Shown here piece after piece: positions 1 to 10,990 of a stretch of DNA of 64,000 bases. The notes under the pieces were generated by a model. It searched no databases, had not been told where the DNA came from, and saw nothing but the letters and a program-made list of their open reading frames with translations. The translations under genes were made by a program, and so were the position numbers. Within the stretch, counting starts at the first letter, position 1. Each line of letters begins with the position of its first letter. Source of the DNA: Pyricularia pennisetigena (taxonomy: Eukaryota > Ascomycota > Sordariomycetes > Magnaporthales > Pyriculariaceae); assembly GCF_004337985.1 (NCBI RefSeq), contig NC_043740.1:620001-684000 (forward strand). Direction: 5' to 3'.

Positions 1-578
1 TCCTTTTCGTTTTTGTTTTTTTTATTTAACAATATAGGTAAAAATAATTATAAAAATAAAAAGGAAAAATAGGATAAAAAATTGGATAAAAAATAGGATG
101 AAAAATTGGATAATAAATAGGATAAAAAACAGGAAAAATAGCAGGATAACCAGGTTAATTTTATGAATTTTAATACGGATATTAAAAATACTAATTAAAT
201 TGTGTAAGGAATAAAACAATGGGTTTAAAAAAAGGGATGGTTATTTAGGATGGTTATTATAATTTCCCTCCCATTATATTGCGTTGTTTTTAATTTTAGA
301 ACCTGTTAATCGATGGTTATATTAATGCATATATTTTATTTATTAATTATTTATCCCAATTTTAATAAAATTGTTTTTTTTTTTTTACATTATTATTCCT
401 TTTTAATCGCTTTAGCACGAAAACCCGCGGGTTACCCAATTCGGGTTGAGCCCGCCAACCCGCGGGCCCCCATTTACCCGCCAAGAAAACTCGTGGGCCA
501 TTACGGGCCCCCGCCAAGAGCCCATGGGTTGGCGGGCCGGGCTGGGCTAAACCTGTTTTCGGGTTTTGGCAGGCCTTA
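1..578 (-). mobile_element. Terminal part of a second hAT element, in inverted orientation
   Basis: This stretch is a close inverted copy of the left end of the hAT element at 7882-8425. Both have the AT-rich block with repeated lysine-codon-like AGGATAAAAAA units, then a GC-rich subterminal block (420-575) of CCCGCGGG/GGGCCCG-type palindromes, then the terminal motif GGCAGGCCTTA. The element end is placed at 578, so the 8-bp target duplication would be ATCGGGAG (579-586). The other end lies outside the window and this cannot be tested here. The short open frames here are non-coding by-products of the repeat. Confidence 0.85.
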
Positions 579-1770
579 ATCGGGAGATAGATGGTAAGCT
601 TAGCTAGCAAAATGAGACATTGGCAAAATTGTAAATCCCGAGACAGACAAGGCATACTGGGGTGAAGGCACAAGCTCCAAGTACTGTCAAATCTTGGCAT
701 CGGAAAAGACAGTTTTCTGCGCCAAGGCTAAACTTGGCTACGGCGTAATTTGGACAGTTGGCAGGCACCTACAGATGTGACTTTTTTTCTTTCCAAAATA
801 GTTTGACACGAGTTGTTTGACATGCAGTCTCACCCTATTTATCTGCACTCCTATCCGTCAGTACCAGCTTTTATACCCCGTATAGAGGCATGCTAGGGAA
901 TCGGTTCATCGAGCAGTGCCGTCATTATAGTGAGACCAATCAGAGCCACAATGTCAGTTGCGCTATCACTGATCGTATCTGCCACCCTGGAGCCGGCCCC
1001 ATGTCGCTGTGTGGCCGCCTCCTATCCTGGCCGGTATAGCGGCATATTCATGGTCGACGTTGTGTAGGAAGGACACGTGCACGGCAGCCTCCATGAACCT
1101 GAACCACATGGAGCTCATGGCGGACTAGAAGATGCCCTGTATAACCTCGAGGTCGACCAGGCGAGAGGATACTGCAGACAGTACAGAACTCCTCTTGTCC
1201 CCCGCGTCAGGTACTGGAAATCACCTCACAGCAGCTGGTCATGGCGCGGCCGGAGGTTGCTGCTATCCATCGGGCGCAAGCCTCACAGCTAAACACCCGA
1301 GCCCTTTCGCTCTTCAATAAACCGCAACGACGGGAGATACCTCAGTCCGCCATCGACAAGGCCAAGTCGTTCGCAGCCAGGGACAGCTGACCATGCCACG
1401 TCTTGCAGATATGGGAAGTAGGTTGCTTGTGCTCTGGGATTGGTTGGCACAGGGAGAACACCAAGCCAATAAATAAACCATCGATCCAGTTGACCTACGT
1501 GCCGGACAGGAAGGGGATGCTCTCAGGACCTGTTTGGATGCATTCGGCTTGTTGCAGGCCGGCGTCGACCGTTGGGGCATGTTTTCTTTCTCACTTTCGC
1601 ATCGCCCTCTGCAGCAGCACAGGAGACGATTGCATCAACATCGGATGAACTTGTCCGGTCCAGTTGATGCTCTGTCAGGTTGAACCGACTCGTCTGGCAA
1701 TAGTGTCGACCAGCCGGACTGGTCATCCTGGCTCACAATGACAGTATGCCCTGCCGCTCCATATGAACCA
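579..1770. other. GC-richer single-copy stretch, no gene assigned
   Basis: Base composition rises sharply compared with the repeats, and no copy of this sequence occurs elsewhere in the window. Open frames on both strands are under 90 codons and none shows a motif I recognise. A minus-strand stretch around 880-1000 is open and hydrophobic, and the minus strand at 1320-1580 is also open, so a degraded multi-exon gene is possible. I cannot name one. Confidence 0.5.
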
Positions 1771-2835
1771 TCACTTTCGCCCGAAAGAACCTTCGCCCCG
1801 CGTCTTTTCCGAGTTGTAGCTGGCGTGGAGACCAAGAGCCAAAAGTCCCCGACGACGCCCGATTCGGACGCTTGACTGCATTGATGTTGATTCACATGCG
1901 CGAACTATACCGATCTGACTCTGAGAGTCTGAGTTAATGTGCATATGCATCATATCTACAGCAACCATACCCAACCCAGCCATGACACCCAATGCCGGAA
2001 TTGCCGCCATCGTGGCTCCAGCCGCCTTGCTCGATGTCGAAGAGACCGAGTTGTTCTTTTTTTTTGGTTCCCGTTGCTTCTGGTGTAGATGCTTTCCCGG
2101 TTCTGTTTTTATTAAATCCAGGTTAGAATATTTGGTTGTGGCAGACAACTTCGCAATTAGAGCCCCTCCAAACACTTACCCAAAGGCTGCTACCACGTCT
2201 TCGTCCGAATCGGACCCGGAACTCGAGGAAGATCCCGGTTTCGTTCTCGATGAACCCCCAGCGCTGGAGGAGCTGGACCCCGCGCCTGACTCGGAATTCG
2301 ACCCAACAGACCCAGAACCCGGGGCACCGATGCCGCCCTTGGCAACGGCCTCGGGCGAGCAGAGCCGGTCCCAAGTTTTGTCGTCAAAGTGCTCCCTCGC
2401 TTCGGGGCACAACTCTTTGAAGAACATGGTGCATGCAGTACATGGACCAAGACATGACGACGATGTGGTTGAACGAAGGGTCGCAGTAGCCGCTCATGCA
2501 GGTGGCCGCGTTGGCGCACATACACTGCATTGTGCGTGGACGTTGTGCAACTTGTGCTTCATTTAGTAGATGAGGATTCTGGGTGTTTGTGCAACAGGGT
2601 CGGGGGAGTGAAAGGCATAGCAGGACGGCTGATTTTGGGGCCATCTTCTACTCACAGTCGCATAGCTCCAGGTCTGGTAGTCGCCAGGGCACGATTGAAA
2701 AGTCCTGTCGAGGCAGGCCTCGCAGTTGCGGTTTGCGTAGGCTCCGAATACCATGTTGGCGCCGCTGACGGTTCGGGCCAGGTGGGCCACAGCCAAAACA
2801 AGTGCAGGAAACGATCCAAGCATGACCATAGGTAA
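1771..2835 (-). pseudogene. Secreted Cys-rich, probably GPI-anchored protein, frameshifted
   Basis: Exon 1 starts at ATG 2835 and encodes a signal peptide (MVMLGSFPALVLAVAHLA) followed by NCEACLDRTFQSCPGDYQTWSYAT. A GT-AG intron (2525-2655, donor GTGAGT) joins this in frame to CMCANAATCMSGYCDP. The order Cys-x2-Cys, CPGDY, CMC, then FFKELCPEA is a pattern I associate with a family of small fungal extracellular proteins of unknown function. A second intron (about 2103-2179, GTAAGT) precedes a Ser/Gly/Asp-rich linker and a hydrophobic tail (AAGATMAAIPALGVMAGLGM) of the kind seen in GPI-anchor or membrane tails. Two frame breaks are visible. One is a local ATGCACCATG duplication before FFKELCP near 2425-2435. 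The other is in a run of nine T at about 2057-2065. It could be a real pseudogene or a gene with sequencing indels. Cell-surface or secreted location is inferred. Confidence 0.6.
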
Positions 2836-3542
2836 CCAAAAACAAATTTCAAAATAGTTGACGAGAAATTCAACAGCCTGTTCGCAAGGCAGAACCAGCC
2901 TAGTGGCTTGTTGTAGGGCCGTTGGGCTGTTTCTGACCTGGGGAAACCACCGGGCCCCAGCGCCGCACGCCGGCAAGATTCTCTTGAATTAAAAAGACCG
3001 GCCTCTATTGTTCCTTGGAAAGGGCTGAGCTCCACGGACGAGCCGAATCTGACCAAGGAGCCAATTTCACGACGGCCCTTGAGTAAAAAGGGCTCCTGGC
3101 TGAGTATGGGGTGGTTTTGCTTAAGGAACCTCAGCCGCAGCAAAGCTATTTTGCCGCTAGGGGTAGCAAGGTCGCACCAAAACCAGTGCGCGTGACGAGG
3201 GATATGAGAGAAATCGATGAGCTGTATTTTTCTTGGGGAATGTTGTGTTGTGCAAGCATCTGGTGTTTGCTTGTCGCAATCCCAATGAAAAACCTCAATA
3301 TGGCGATATCAATGTACGATTGATAGTACAGGCTGTTTACCACTTCATATCTGCCTCTTTCAGGGACTTAGGATTCAGGTGTCAGATTCACTTGTACTCG
3401 CTTCGCAGGTGTTCTCCGCCCAAGTGACATGAGAATTGCCCTTGCGACTCCCTCGTTTCGTTTCTTCTGCTTCAAATACACGGGCATTTTCTTTCGCCCA
3501 TTTGCCGACCGGCGGTGCAAACGTTCACCTTCTATAGGAACA

Positions 3543-3584
<42 letters not shown>

Positions 3585-4051
3585 AAAGCTGGTGATTACA
3601 ATAAATTTCTCAGGGCAGGCAGAAAAGGGTGCGGAAATTTATGAGAATAGAGCGGTGGAAACTACCATGCGCAAAAAAAAAAAAAGAACTTGATTCTGGG
3701 AAAGAGATGAAAGCGTCCGAGGATAAATAACCTTTATCTGCAATTCTGCATAACTGCCAAAAACTTTGTACCTGCAGATTACGAATAATAAACTCATTGG
3801 CTTGTTCTTTGCCTGTAAGTTTCTCTCGCTGCCTCTTGATCGCGTATCTATTCTACAACAAGGCTCAAACTTGCAAGCAAGCAAGCCTCTAGAGCACTGC
3901 TTCGACGCAAGCTCCAACAAGTTGATTGCAGGTAAAGCACATCGATAGCATACGTCCCTAGAGTAGACGAATTACCAATGTCGGGCCACCAAGACGTTCC
4001 AGCCACGCCCGCTGTCTTCTTTCACATGGCTGACAAACAGCCCAAGGAAAG
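2836..4051. other. Intergenic region with homopolymer tracts
   Basis: Lies between two minus-strand genes, so it should hold the promoter of the Cys-rich protein gene and the 3' flank of the methyltransferase. Short frames exist but none has recognisable content. It contains an A run of 37 (3546-3582) and a shorter one near 3673-3684. Confidence 0.5.
3546..3582 (+). repeat. Poly(A) homopolymer of 37
   Basis: An uninterrupted run of 37 A follows CAAGC. It could be a slippage-prone simple repeat or the relic tail of a retroposed sequence. I see no flanking direct repeat long enough to decide. Confidence 0.9.
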
Positions 4052-5457
4052 CTACAGAGTAGAGTCACAACGGACCATCTCAATGATGGAAAGCTCGCCT
4101 TGCGTCAGGCGATGAACTCGGTGCACCTTCAACTGAGGCGTCACGGATTTACCCAATTCCTCAAACGTTCCAACGTTTCGCTCGCGGCCATTGAGATTTA
4201 TCAGCATCAGTATATCGTTATCACTGTTGTGAGACATGGTCAGCATCCAAGTATCATGTACGGCGTAAGATGAGATGACACGACTTACTGCACCCTTCGC
4301 GCCCGACGTCGATCTGCCGTTCCCGGTTCCGGCAGAAGGAATTCGTTGATGATGATTCTATCTCCTGGTCGCAAAGCAGACACAAGACCCTGCAGGATTT
4401 TGGTCGCATACTTGTCGCTCCAGTCGTGGAGGATCCAACGGCAAAAGTACGCAACGCCCTCGTTTTCAACATCCTGCCGCGGCGTTTGCGGTGTCATGAA
4501 GTCGTTGGCCCGGAACTTGATTCGGTCCTTGAGCGCAGCCGGACAAAGCTCCTCGCCCATTGCGATGGTCTCCGGGAGGTCCTGGACCTCGAACCTTAGC
4601 TTTGGGTACTTTTTCGCCAGGGCGACCGAGACGTGGCCGGTTCCGCCGCCAATGTCCACCACCAGATGACCACCACCCCTCTCCAGCTCGTGCCAAGGGT
4701 AGCCCCCGTCCACGACGTGCTGGTAGTCATAGCTGCCCTCGGCGCCGATGCCCTTCATGGCACGCGCGAATATCTCGTGGTACTGCTTGCCGTCCGCGTC
4801 CGGCTCTCGGAAGTGCTGGAACTGAGTAATCTTGCGTCCGACCGCAACTCCGAACGGGGCCTCGTCCGATTCCGGGCTGTACCCGTACATCTCCAGAGCT
4901 TTCACCAGGGCTGCGCCGGCAGGGTAGGCTACGGTGGCGTTGAGCTCCATCCAGGATTCGAGGTCCGGGTCCATGACGAGCAGGGACGACGTGATGTTGT
5001 GCGACACCAGCCCGCCGCTCCTCACATTGAACAGATCGTAAGTCGCAGCGTGCTCGAGCACCCGCCCGACCAGCGCCGCCGTCATCTCCCTTTTGCCCAC
5101 CGACTTGGCGATAGCCGCGTACGTAGTCGTGCCCTTGAGCGGCACGTGCCTGGCCAGCCTGTACTTCATGATGACGTGCAGAGAGGCGGTTGCGCAGTGC
5201 TCCAGGCTCAGGCTGATCAGGTGCTCCCTTGGACCACGGATCAGACGGACGAGTTGTTCGGCCTGGGCGAGGAGCGCGTCCCTAGCCTCGAAATATGGCG
5301 CGTTCTGGAGGCTCCGTGGGACGTCTGGAGCCAAAGACAATGACGGCTGCTGTAGACCTTCAGCCTCGCAGAACGCCGTCATGTTGGCAGCTGCCTGGTG
5401 GATTGACGATGCGAGCTGCATGAGCTCTCCTTCATCTTTTCTAGTGACGGTAGGCAT
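4052..5457 (-). CDS. SAM-dependent O-methyltransferase (fungal secondary-metabolism type)
   Basis: Two exons: 5457-4289 and 4223-4052, with a 65-bp intron (4224-4288; GTAAGT donor, ACAG acceptor), giving 446 residues. The start at 5457 (MPTVTRKDEGEL) is preferred over an in-frame ATG at 5565, because the extra N-terminus would be encoded by a poly(T/A) tract (run of lysines). The N-terminal half looks like the helical dimerisation and winged-helix region of plant and fungal O-methyltransferases. The SAM-binding glycine loop VVDIGGGTGHVSVAL follows at about residues 252-266. ILHDWSDKYATKIL carries the His-Asp pair expected at the active site, and the C-terminus (NGRERN...LSIIEM) restores the family's usual ending after splicing. 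It would transfer a methyl group from SAM to a hydroxyl of a small metabolite, probably in the cytosol; the substrate is unknown. It resembles sterigmatocystin/aflatoxin-pathway type enzymes. No other biosynthetic gene is visible, so it is a lone gene or the remnant of a cluster. It has no RIP-type stops. Confidence 0.88.
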
Positions 5458-6645
5458 GATTAGGATTTTTTGTTTTTTTTTTTTTTTGTTTTCTTGGTTG
5501 AAAATTGGCGGAAATGCAGTATCTAGGTCTGGAGATGACGTGAATGTAGCCACAACAAGTTTCAAGGTGTATGAAGATGTATTCTAATTTCTGATACTGT
5601 CACCGTTAGAAATGAGATTTGCTTTTGCTGCAATTATACGACACCAGCAACGGATAGACCTGACAGCTTTTATCTGCTCAATTGACACAAGCCGCAGACA
5701 TACACCATCTTACAAAGCCAAACTCCGCACCCCCTGGAGTAGTTGGGATTGTCCGAGGAACACATCATAACATTCAGCCCTTATCAAAGAAAAAGAATGG
5801 ACGAAAGACTAAATTGACGCGGTAACTAGAGCAAGCAGTCTTTACTTGATGCAGGGCAAACTTACAAATTCAGGCCCAAATCTATTGGATGAATTGATTG
5901 CACGTGGCTTCGGACCACTGGCAACATTGGTGGCCTCGGCCAATCAAAAGCCAATACCCTGAGTTTCCTCGGCATATTTACCAGGTCCGAGGCAGTGGGC
6001 ATTCCGGAGCATCCGGATTATGCTTCCCCTCAAGCTGACCAGGTTTTGAAAAACAGGGAATCCTTTGGATGGCAGTTGAATTGGGAAGAATCGTTTCATA
6101 CGTTTCATGTACGTGATTACCCCCATCAAATTTATACTTTGCCGCATGATCCCCATCGCGCCCGCAACACGATATGGGATGAAGACATTACTGTCAGGGC
6201 ATGCGACTGTACAGTTGTCAATCTTCTGCATACGAACCTGAACGGTGTTTCGGTTCTCAGTTCTCATGTGACGGCTGAATGAGCGCAATTAGATGAATAA
6301 ACCTCTTACTCTCTTAGTTGGTTTAATAGAATGTGTTGTGCTTTTTGTGGGGGCAGGAGCGTTTGAATCAACCTTTGAATGTAAACCTGACTATAATGTC
6401 ATTTGTCAGTACCCCGGATATATTAACACCTTAATGTTATTTCGAAATTTATCGCGATTATTTTGATATACTAATCAACAATTCCCGTTCTATTTTTGGG
6501 GATAATATTTTACTTAAATCGCATTTGATTTTAACAGTATTGGTAATATCAATATAACCTGGTGCTAACAAATGCACGTTACCTCATTTTCCCGGAGTTT
6601 TTTGCAATTTCGTTGATCGTAAACGTCGTGAACCGCGGAAAAATA
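5458..6645. other. Upstream region of the methyltransferase; no gene assigned
   Basis: The first part is the presumed promoter and 5' leader, with a T-rich tract at 5466-5488. At 5944-6288 both strands are open for about 95-114 codons (plus-strand start 5995, minus-strand start 6288), but neither translation resembles a known family. Composition becomes AT-rich beyond 6300. The stretch ends at the 9-bp duplication GGAAAAATA (6637-6645) of the next element. Confidence 0.5.
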
Positions 6646-8521
6646 TAGTCCCAGGGCTCATCCCTGGAGCCCAGAGCTCCACAATTGATCCACTTCGTGG
6701 CTTAATTGAGGTTTTGCAATGTACCTGTGGGTCCATCCAAATATCGCTTTGGTTCAGGTCTAAGGACAATTTGTCGAATTTCGCCGTTAATGGCGGTATT
6801 TTCGGCATTTTAGCGACCGACGCTCCGTTATAAACAAATAAATAAAAATTTCAAAAATAAGCGGGTTGCATGTTGGAAATAGCTTTTGATACAGCTATTA
6901 ACCACGATATAGTTTATATTTTTATTTCTTGTAACGGCCGAATTGGATACCACCTGCCCTTAATCCGTTTATGGCGGTACTATTTTTTTCGATATTTTGT
7001 CGATTTTCGATTTTGTTTATATTATTGTTGTTTTTCGACCAAATTAAATAAGTTTTGTACATGGAGGGTCGTATACGTATATATACCGTTATAATAAACT
7101 TTGGTATATATACCGTATTATATGAGCAGTTATATAAAAGGATGGGTGAAGTGTGTATAATTTTATATGAGATTTACAATGGAAACGCCTTTGTATTTTT
7201 ACCAATTTTAACGATAATAAAAACCAAAATTTCGAGGATTGGAGTACGTATATAAATAAGTGTCCACGTTAAATCTGAATTATAATACCGGTTTTTATTA
7301 TTCTTTTACATAAAAGAATGTTAAATTTGTATTATTTATTGATTTTCTTGCTTTATTGAATTAATTTTATATTATTATTCTTTCCCGCCCAAATGTTAAA
7401 GTTTTTGCATGTGGAGGGTGGCCCACGTATTTATAATAATATGTTACAATTTGGTGTATATATCGGATTTCACAAACCGTTAGATAAGCGGATAGGTCAG
7501 GTATATGCAATTTTGTATGTAATGTGTAATCGAAACGCTTTTATATTTTTATTAATTTTCACGATAGTAATACCAAGATTTCAGGGATGGGACGACGTAT
7601 ATAAGCAAACGTCTAGGTGAACCCTGATATATACCACGCGATTTTATCATCTTTTTATATAAAAGAATGCTAAATTTGTAGTATTTTTCTATTTTTTGCT
7701 TTATTTAATTAAATAAAATTTGTAACAAAATATTCGATGGTATTTTGATAAAGTAATATCAAAAGATAATTATATTAGAGGCTTAATCTCTTTGACTGAT
7801 AATTGGGCGAATTATTCGACTGTTTAATAATTCAATAATTAATACAAAAATATTAATAAAATATTTATTTCCAACGATAATTAAGGCCTGCCAAAACCCG
7901 AAAACAGGTTTAGCCCAGCCCGGCCCGCCAACCCATGGGCTCTTGGCGGGGGCCCGTAATGGCCCACGGGTTTTTTTAGCGGGTAAATGGGGGCCCGCGG
8001 GCTGGCGGGCTCAACCCGAATTGGGTAGCCCGCGGGTTTTCGTATTGGGGTAATTAAAAAGGAACAACAATGTAAAAGGAAACCGATTTTATTAAAATTG
8101 GGATAAATAGTTAATAAATAAAATATATCCATCAATGTAACCATCGATTAGCAGGTATTAAAACTAAAAACAACGCAATATAATGGGAGGGAGATTATAA
8201 TAATTATCCTAAATAACCATCCCTCCTTTCAAACCCATTATTTTGTTCCTCACACAACCTAACTAGTATTTTCCATATCCATATTAGGGTCAATAAAATC
8301 AACCTGGTTATCCTGCTGCTTTTCCTGTTTTTTATCCAGTTTTTCATCCAATTTTTTACCCTGTTTTTCCTTTTCGTTTTTATAATTATTTTCACCTATA
8401 TTATTAGGTAAAAAAGATAAAAACGAAAAGGAAGTCGAATTCGCAGACGAAAACGAAAACGACGAATTTGCAATAATAGTTAATTGCGGTAAATTTTTTC
8501 CAGCAATTTTGGGGAGTGTTT

Positions 8522-9159
8522 TGTGAGGAGGTTACGAGATAGAATAAGCTTAATCTTGAACGCGGGGAAAGGTGAATCACGTATAAGGCTGATGGAACGT
8601 TGAAATGGCAGATAACCGTCTGCTAGCGGGTAATAGAGATGATATATTGTTGCACAATCGATTCGTTGAATCGTTGAATCGATAAAGGTATAAAGGTGAT
8701 GAATCTAAGGCTAAGTTGTGAATTACGTGTTCGAATCCGTAGGTGCAGATCTTCGATCCGGATGTCCGGAATGCGGGGTCACGTCACATGATTTGGCCTT
8801 ATTCATGTGACTGACCTGCCGACCTATTGAGCCTAACGGCCTATTGTGCTTATGCATGCACAGAAAATCTGCGACCACAACGGGATTCGAACCCACGCAC
8901 TTCAACGAAAATATGATATAGATTATGGTACGTGCATTATACCACTAAGCTAGATTAAATATGATGTATTTGTTTTGTTGTTGAAACTATGAACAAAGAC
9001 GTGATATATAAAGCTTTGTGTGTATAAACGCGTATACGTTTTATTTGTTATTTATTTATTTAGTCGATGCAGGGTGACTAATAAAATTAGCCGGTGCTAG
9101 CCGTTTTAAAATAATGCAGGGTAGCTAGTATAATTAGCCCTGCGCTAGCCATGTTCACA
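8522..9159 (+). mobile_element. Solo LTR (638 bp), copy 1, with tRNA-like content
   Basis: Begins TGTGAGGAGG and ends CATGTTCACA (TG...CA, inverted TGTGA/TCACA). The 5-bp duplication TGTTT is exact at 8517-8521 and 9160-9164. An identically long copy lies at 51230-51867 with its own duplication. No internal retrotransposon sequence is attached to either copy. The interior holds tRNA-like promoter boxes and, near the 3' end, repeated GATGCAGGGT...TTAGCC modules (about 9065-9150). The parent element is not in the window. Confidence 0.9.
8727..8952 (-). repeat. tRNA-like inverted repeat inside the solo LTR
   Basis: On the minus strand TAGCTTAGTGG (8942-8952) fits the tRNA A-box consensus and GGTTCGAATCC (8883-8893) fits the B-box, about 48 bases apart, as in a tRNA with a small insertion. 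On the plus strand TGTTCGAATCC (8728-8738) is a second B-box-like motif, and the arms 8727-8755 and 8861-8894 are inverted copies. Acceptor-stem pairing is poor and no good anticodon arm can be folded by eye. I therefore call it tRNA-derived, not a functional tRNA. Confidence 0.6.
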
Positions 9160-9164
9160 TGTTT

Positions 9165-10403
9165 TACCAGTAGTTTTACCAGGTTTTTTACTTGCAGGTT
9201 TGGCAGGTAACGGAATTTTCGCTATTTTGGAAATTTTTGGGAATTTCGATGCAGGGCGTAATGGGTTTTAACCATTAGGACCAGAATAAAATCGAAACGA
9301 CGGGTAATGGGGATATAAGCTTTTCATTTTTGGGGCTAATGCGGAAATAACCAACCATTTGAAAATATTTTGGTTGGAATATTGGGGGTATATCCATTTA
9401 TCCATAATATTTAAAATATATTTAACGAAATGTATATTTTTAATTTGGATAATGATACGGCGAACATGGATGGCGTAGAAATTAGTAATTACATAATGTT
9501 AAAATGGTTATATAGGATGGTTATAATAAAGGGTTTTTATTTGTAAAAAAAATAATAAAAAAACATTTTGCTGTTTTTTTTGCAAAACCATATGGGCGAT
9601 TAATTGGAAGCGAAAACTATATTTATAATTTTGAGCAAATTCCCGTACCAAGCGTCGGAAAGGAGCTTTGGGGTCGAATAGTTTAAGGGTTTTTTGGTAC
9701 CGCCTTATTTCTCGTAAAATAATTATTAAAATGGAGTTAATATATAATTGTAAAGTAAAAAATGGATAAAATTTATTACCAGGTTTAAACCGGCGATTTT
9801 GCCCCTGTTTGCCTATTAGTATATTTTCTTTTAAAACCTTTTATGTAAATTGAGGAAAAGTTTAAGGTTTAGTAAATTAAGGAGATGTTTGAAATTTTTT
9901 GCCTGTAATCGAACGGGGAATTTGGGCGCAAGGAACCATTTTGACCAAATTAATTGAAAATAGTTTGGCGATAAATCTTTTAATAAAAATAAGAATAGTA
10001 GCGAAAAATGGTTATAAGTAATGCGAATGGTGGATGACGAAAAATAAAAATAAAAAAGAAATTGGTGCGGATAAATGGTCGGGTTAAAAACCGAATTTCT
10101 TTTGGCAATTGCGAAGAAGTAAATAAAAACGGGGTATAGTTTGATTTAAATTTAATTAAATTTAACGTGGAAGTTTTTTACAACGGCGTTAAATTTAATT
10201 GGGTAAAATGCAAATAAATTGAATATGAGGTAACCAAATTGGGAATCCAAACGCAAAACTTTTTTGTTTTATCAAATTCATTAAATTTATTAAAATAACA
10301 AAAATTTGAATTTTAACCAGAATTTTTAATTTCAAATTTTAATTACAACTTTGCTATATTTGGAACAATTAATTATTTTTGAATATTATTATTACTTCCA
10401 AAT
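9165..10403. other. AT-rich hAT interior, nothing assigned
   Basis: Heavily AT-biased sequence between the solo LTR and the first gene start of the hAT element. Copies of the motif GGATGGTTATA occur (for example around 9517), but no open frame of interest is seen. Confidence 0.5.
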
Positions 10404-10990
10404 ATGGGTAAGCATTTTTATTTTAAAAAATTTATTTTAGTTTTAATTTGAAAATTAACAATTTTTAGCCCGCAAACGCAAAAACGACGAAAAATTAGGA
10501 CAAAAAGCCCATAAATCGCGCGATCGCAATAAAAGGCTGAAAACGTAAGCAAAAAATGGCGACGAATTTAAATTAGTAATGGACCGCGCACGCAAGCGCT
10601 TCAATACCGCATTATTTCGTTAAAAGTCCAAACTGCGGAGCGAATATAAATACCTTGCGTCTACTAAATTCGTACGAAAGCAAATGGAAAATAAATTTAA
10701 AACTAATTTTATTACCAAAAAATAAATAATTATTATATATAACTTTGTTTAATATTAAAATAACGTGGTAATTATTAAGTATAACCATCCAGGAAACTTT
10801 AAAGCCAGTATTCGAAAAACCTGCAATACAAATTCTGCTTAAAATCCCGCACCCCTGCCCCAATCGACGACGAGAATTGGGAAAATGTAGACGATTGAAA
10901 TAATTTAAAAGATATTTTTAAAACGTTTTTTCAAATTCTCATTAAAAAAGCCGAATTTAAAATGCAAAAATGGGAAAAAAATGGTTGCTG
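10404..10990 (+). pseudogene. Degraded second gene of the hAT element, basic coiled-coil N-terminus
   Basis: ATG at 10404 is followed after four bases by a clean 61-bp GT-AG intron (10408-10468, GTAAGC...TTTTAG). The downstream frame begins ARKRKNDEKLGQKAHKSR and continues as a Lys/Arg-rich, probably helical sequence (RARKRFNTAL, EYKYLASTKF), broken only at codons that look like mutated Gln/Trp. A separate open piece reading DDENWENVDD lies at about 10865-10895 in another frame, perhaps after another intron. I do not recognise the family. A Lys/Arg-rich start followed by an acidic DDxNWxxVDD segment is reminiscent of some fungal transposon proteins, but this is weak. The end is uncertain. Confidence 0.4.

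Noticed and set aside
1077..1320. Two overlapping plus-strand open frames of 62-71 codons in the GC island
   Set aside because: No motif, overlapping frames and no supporting splice structure; GC-rich DNA yields such frames by chance.
5944..6288. Open frames on both strands (95 and 114 codons)
   Set aside because: Neither translation shows a recognisable domain, and both strands being open suggests chance.
8883..8952. A functional tRNA gene on the minus strand
   Set aside because: A- and B-boxes are good but acceptor and anticodon stems do not pair, and the same sequence lies inside both LTR copies.
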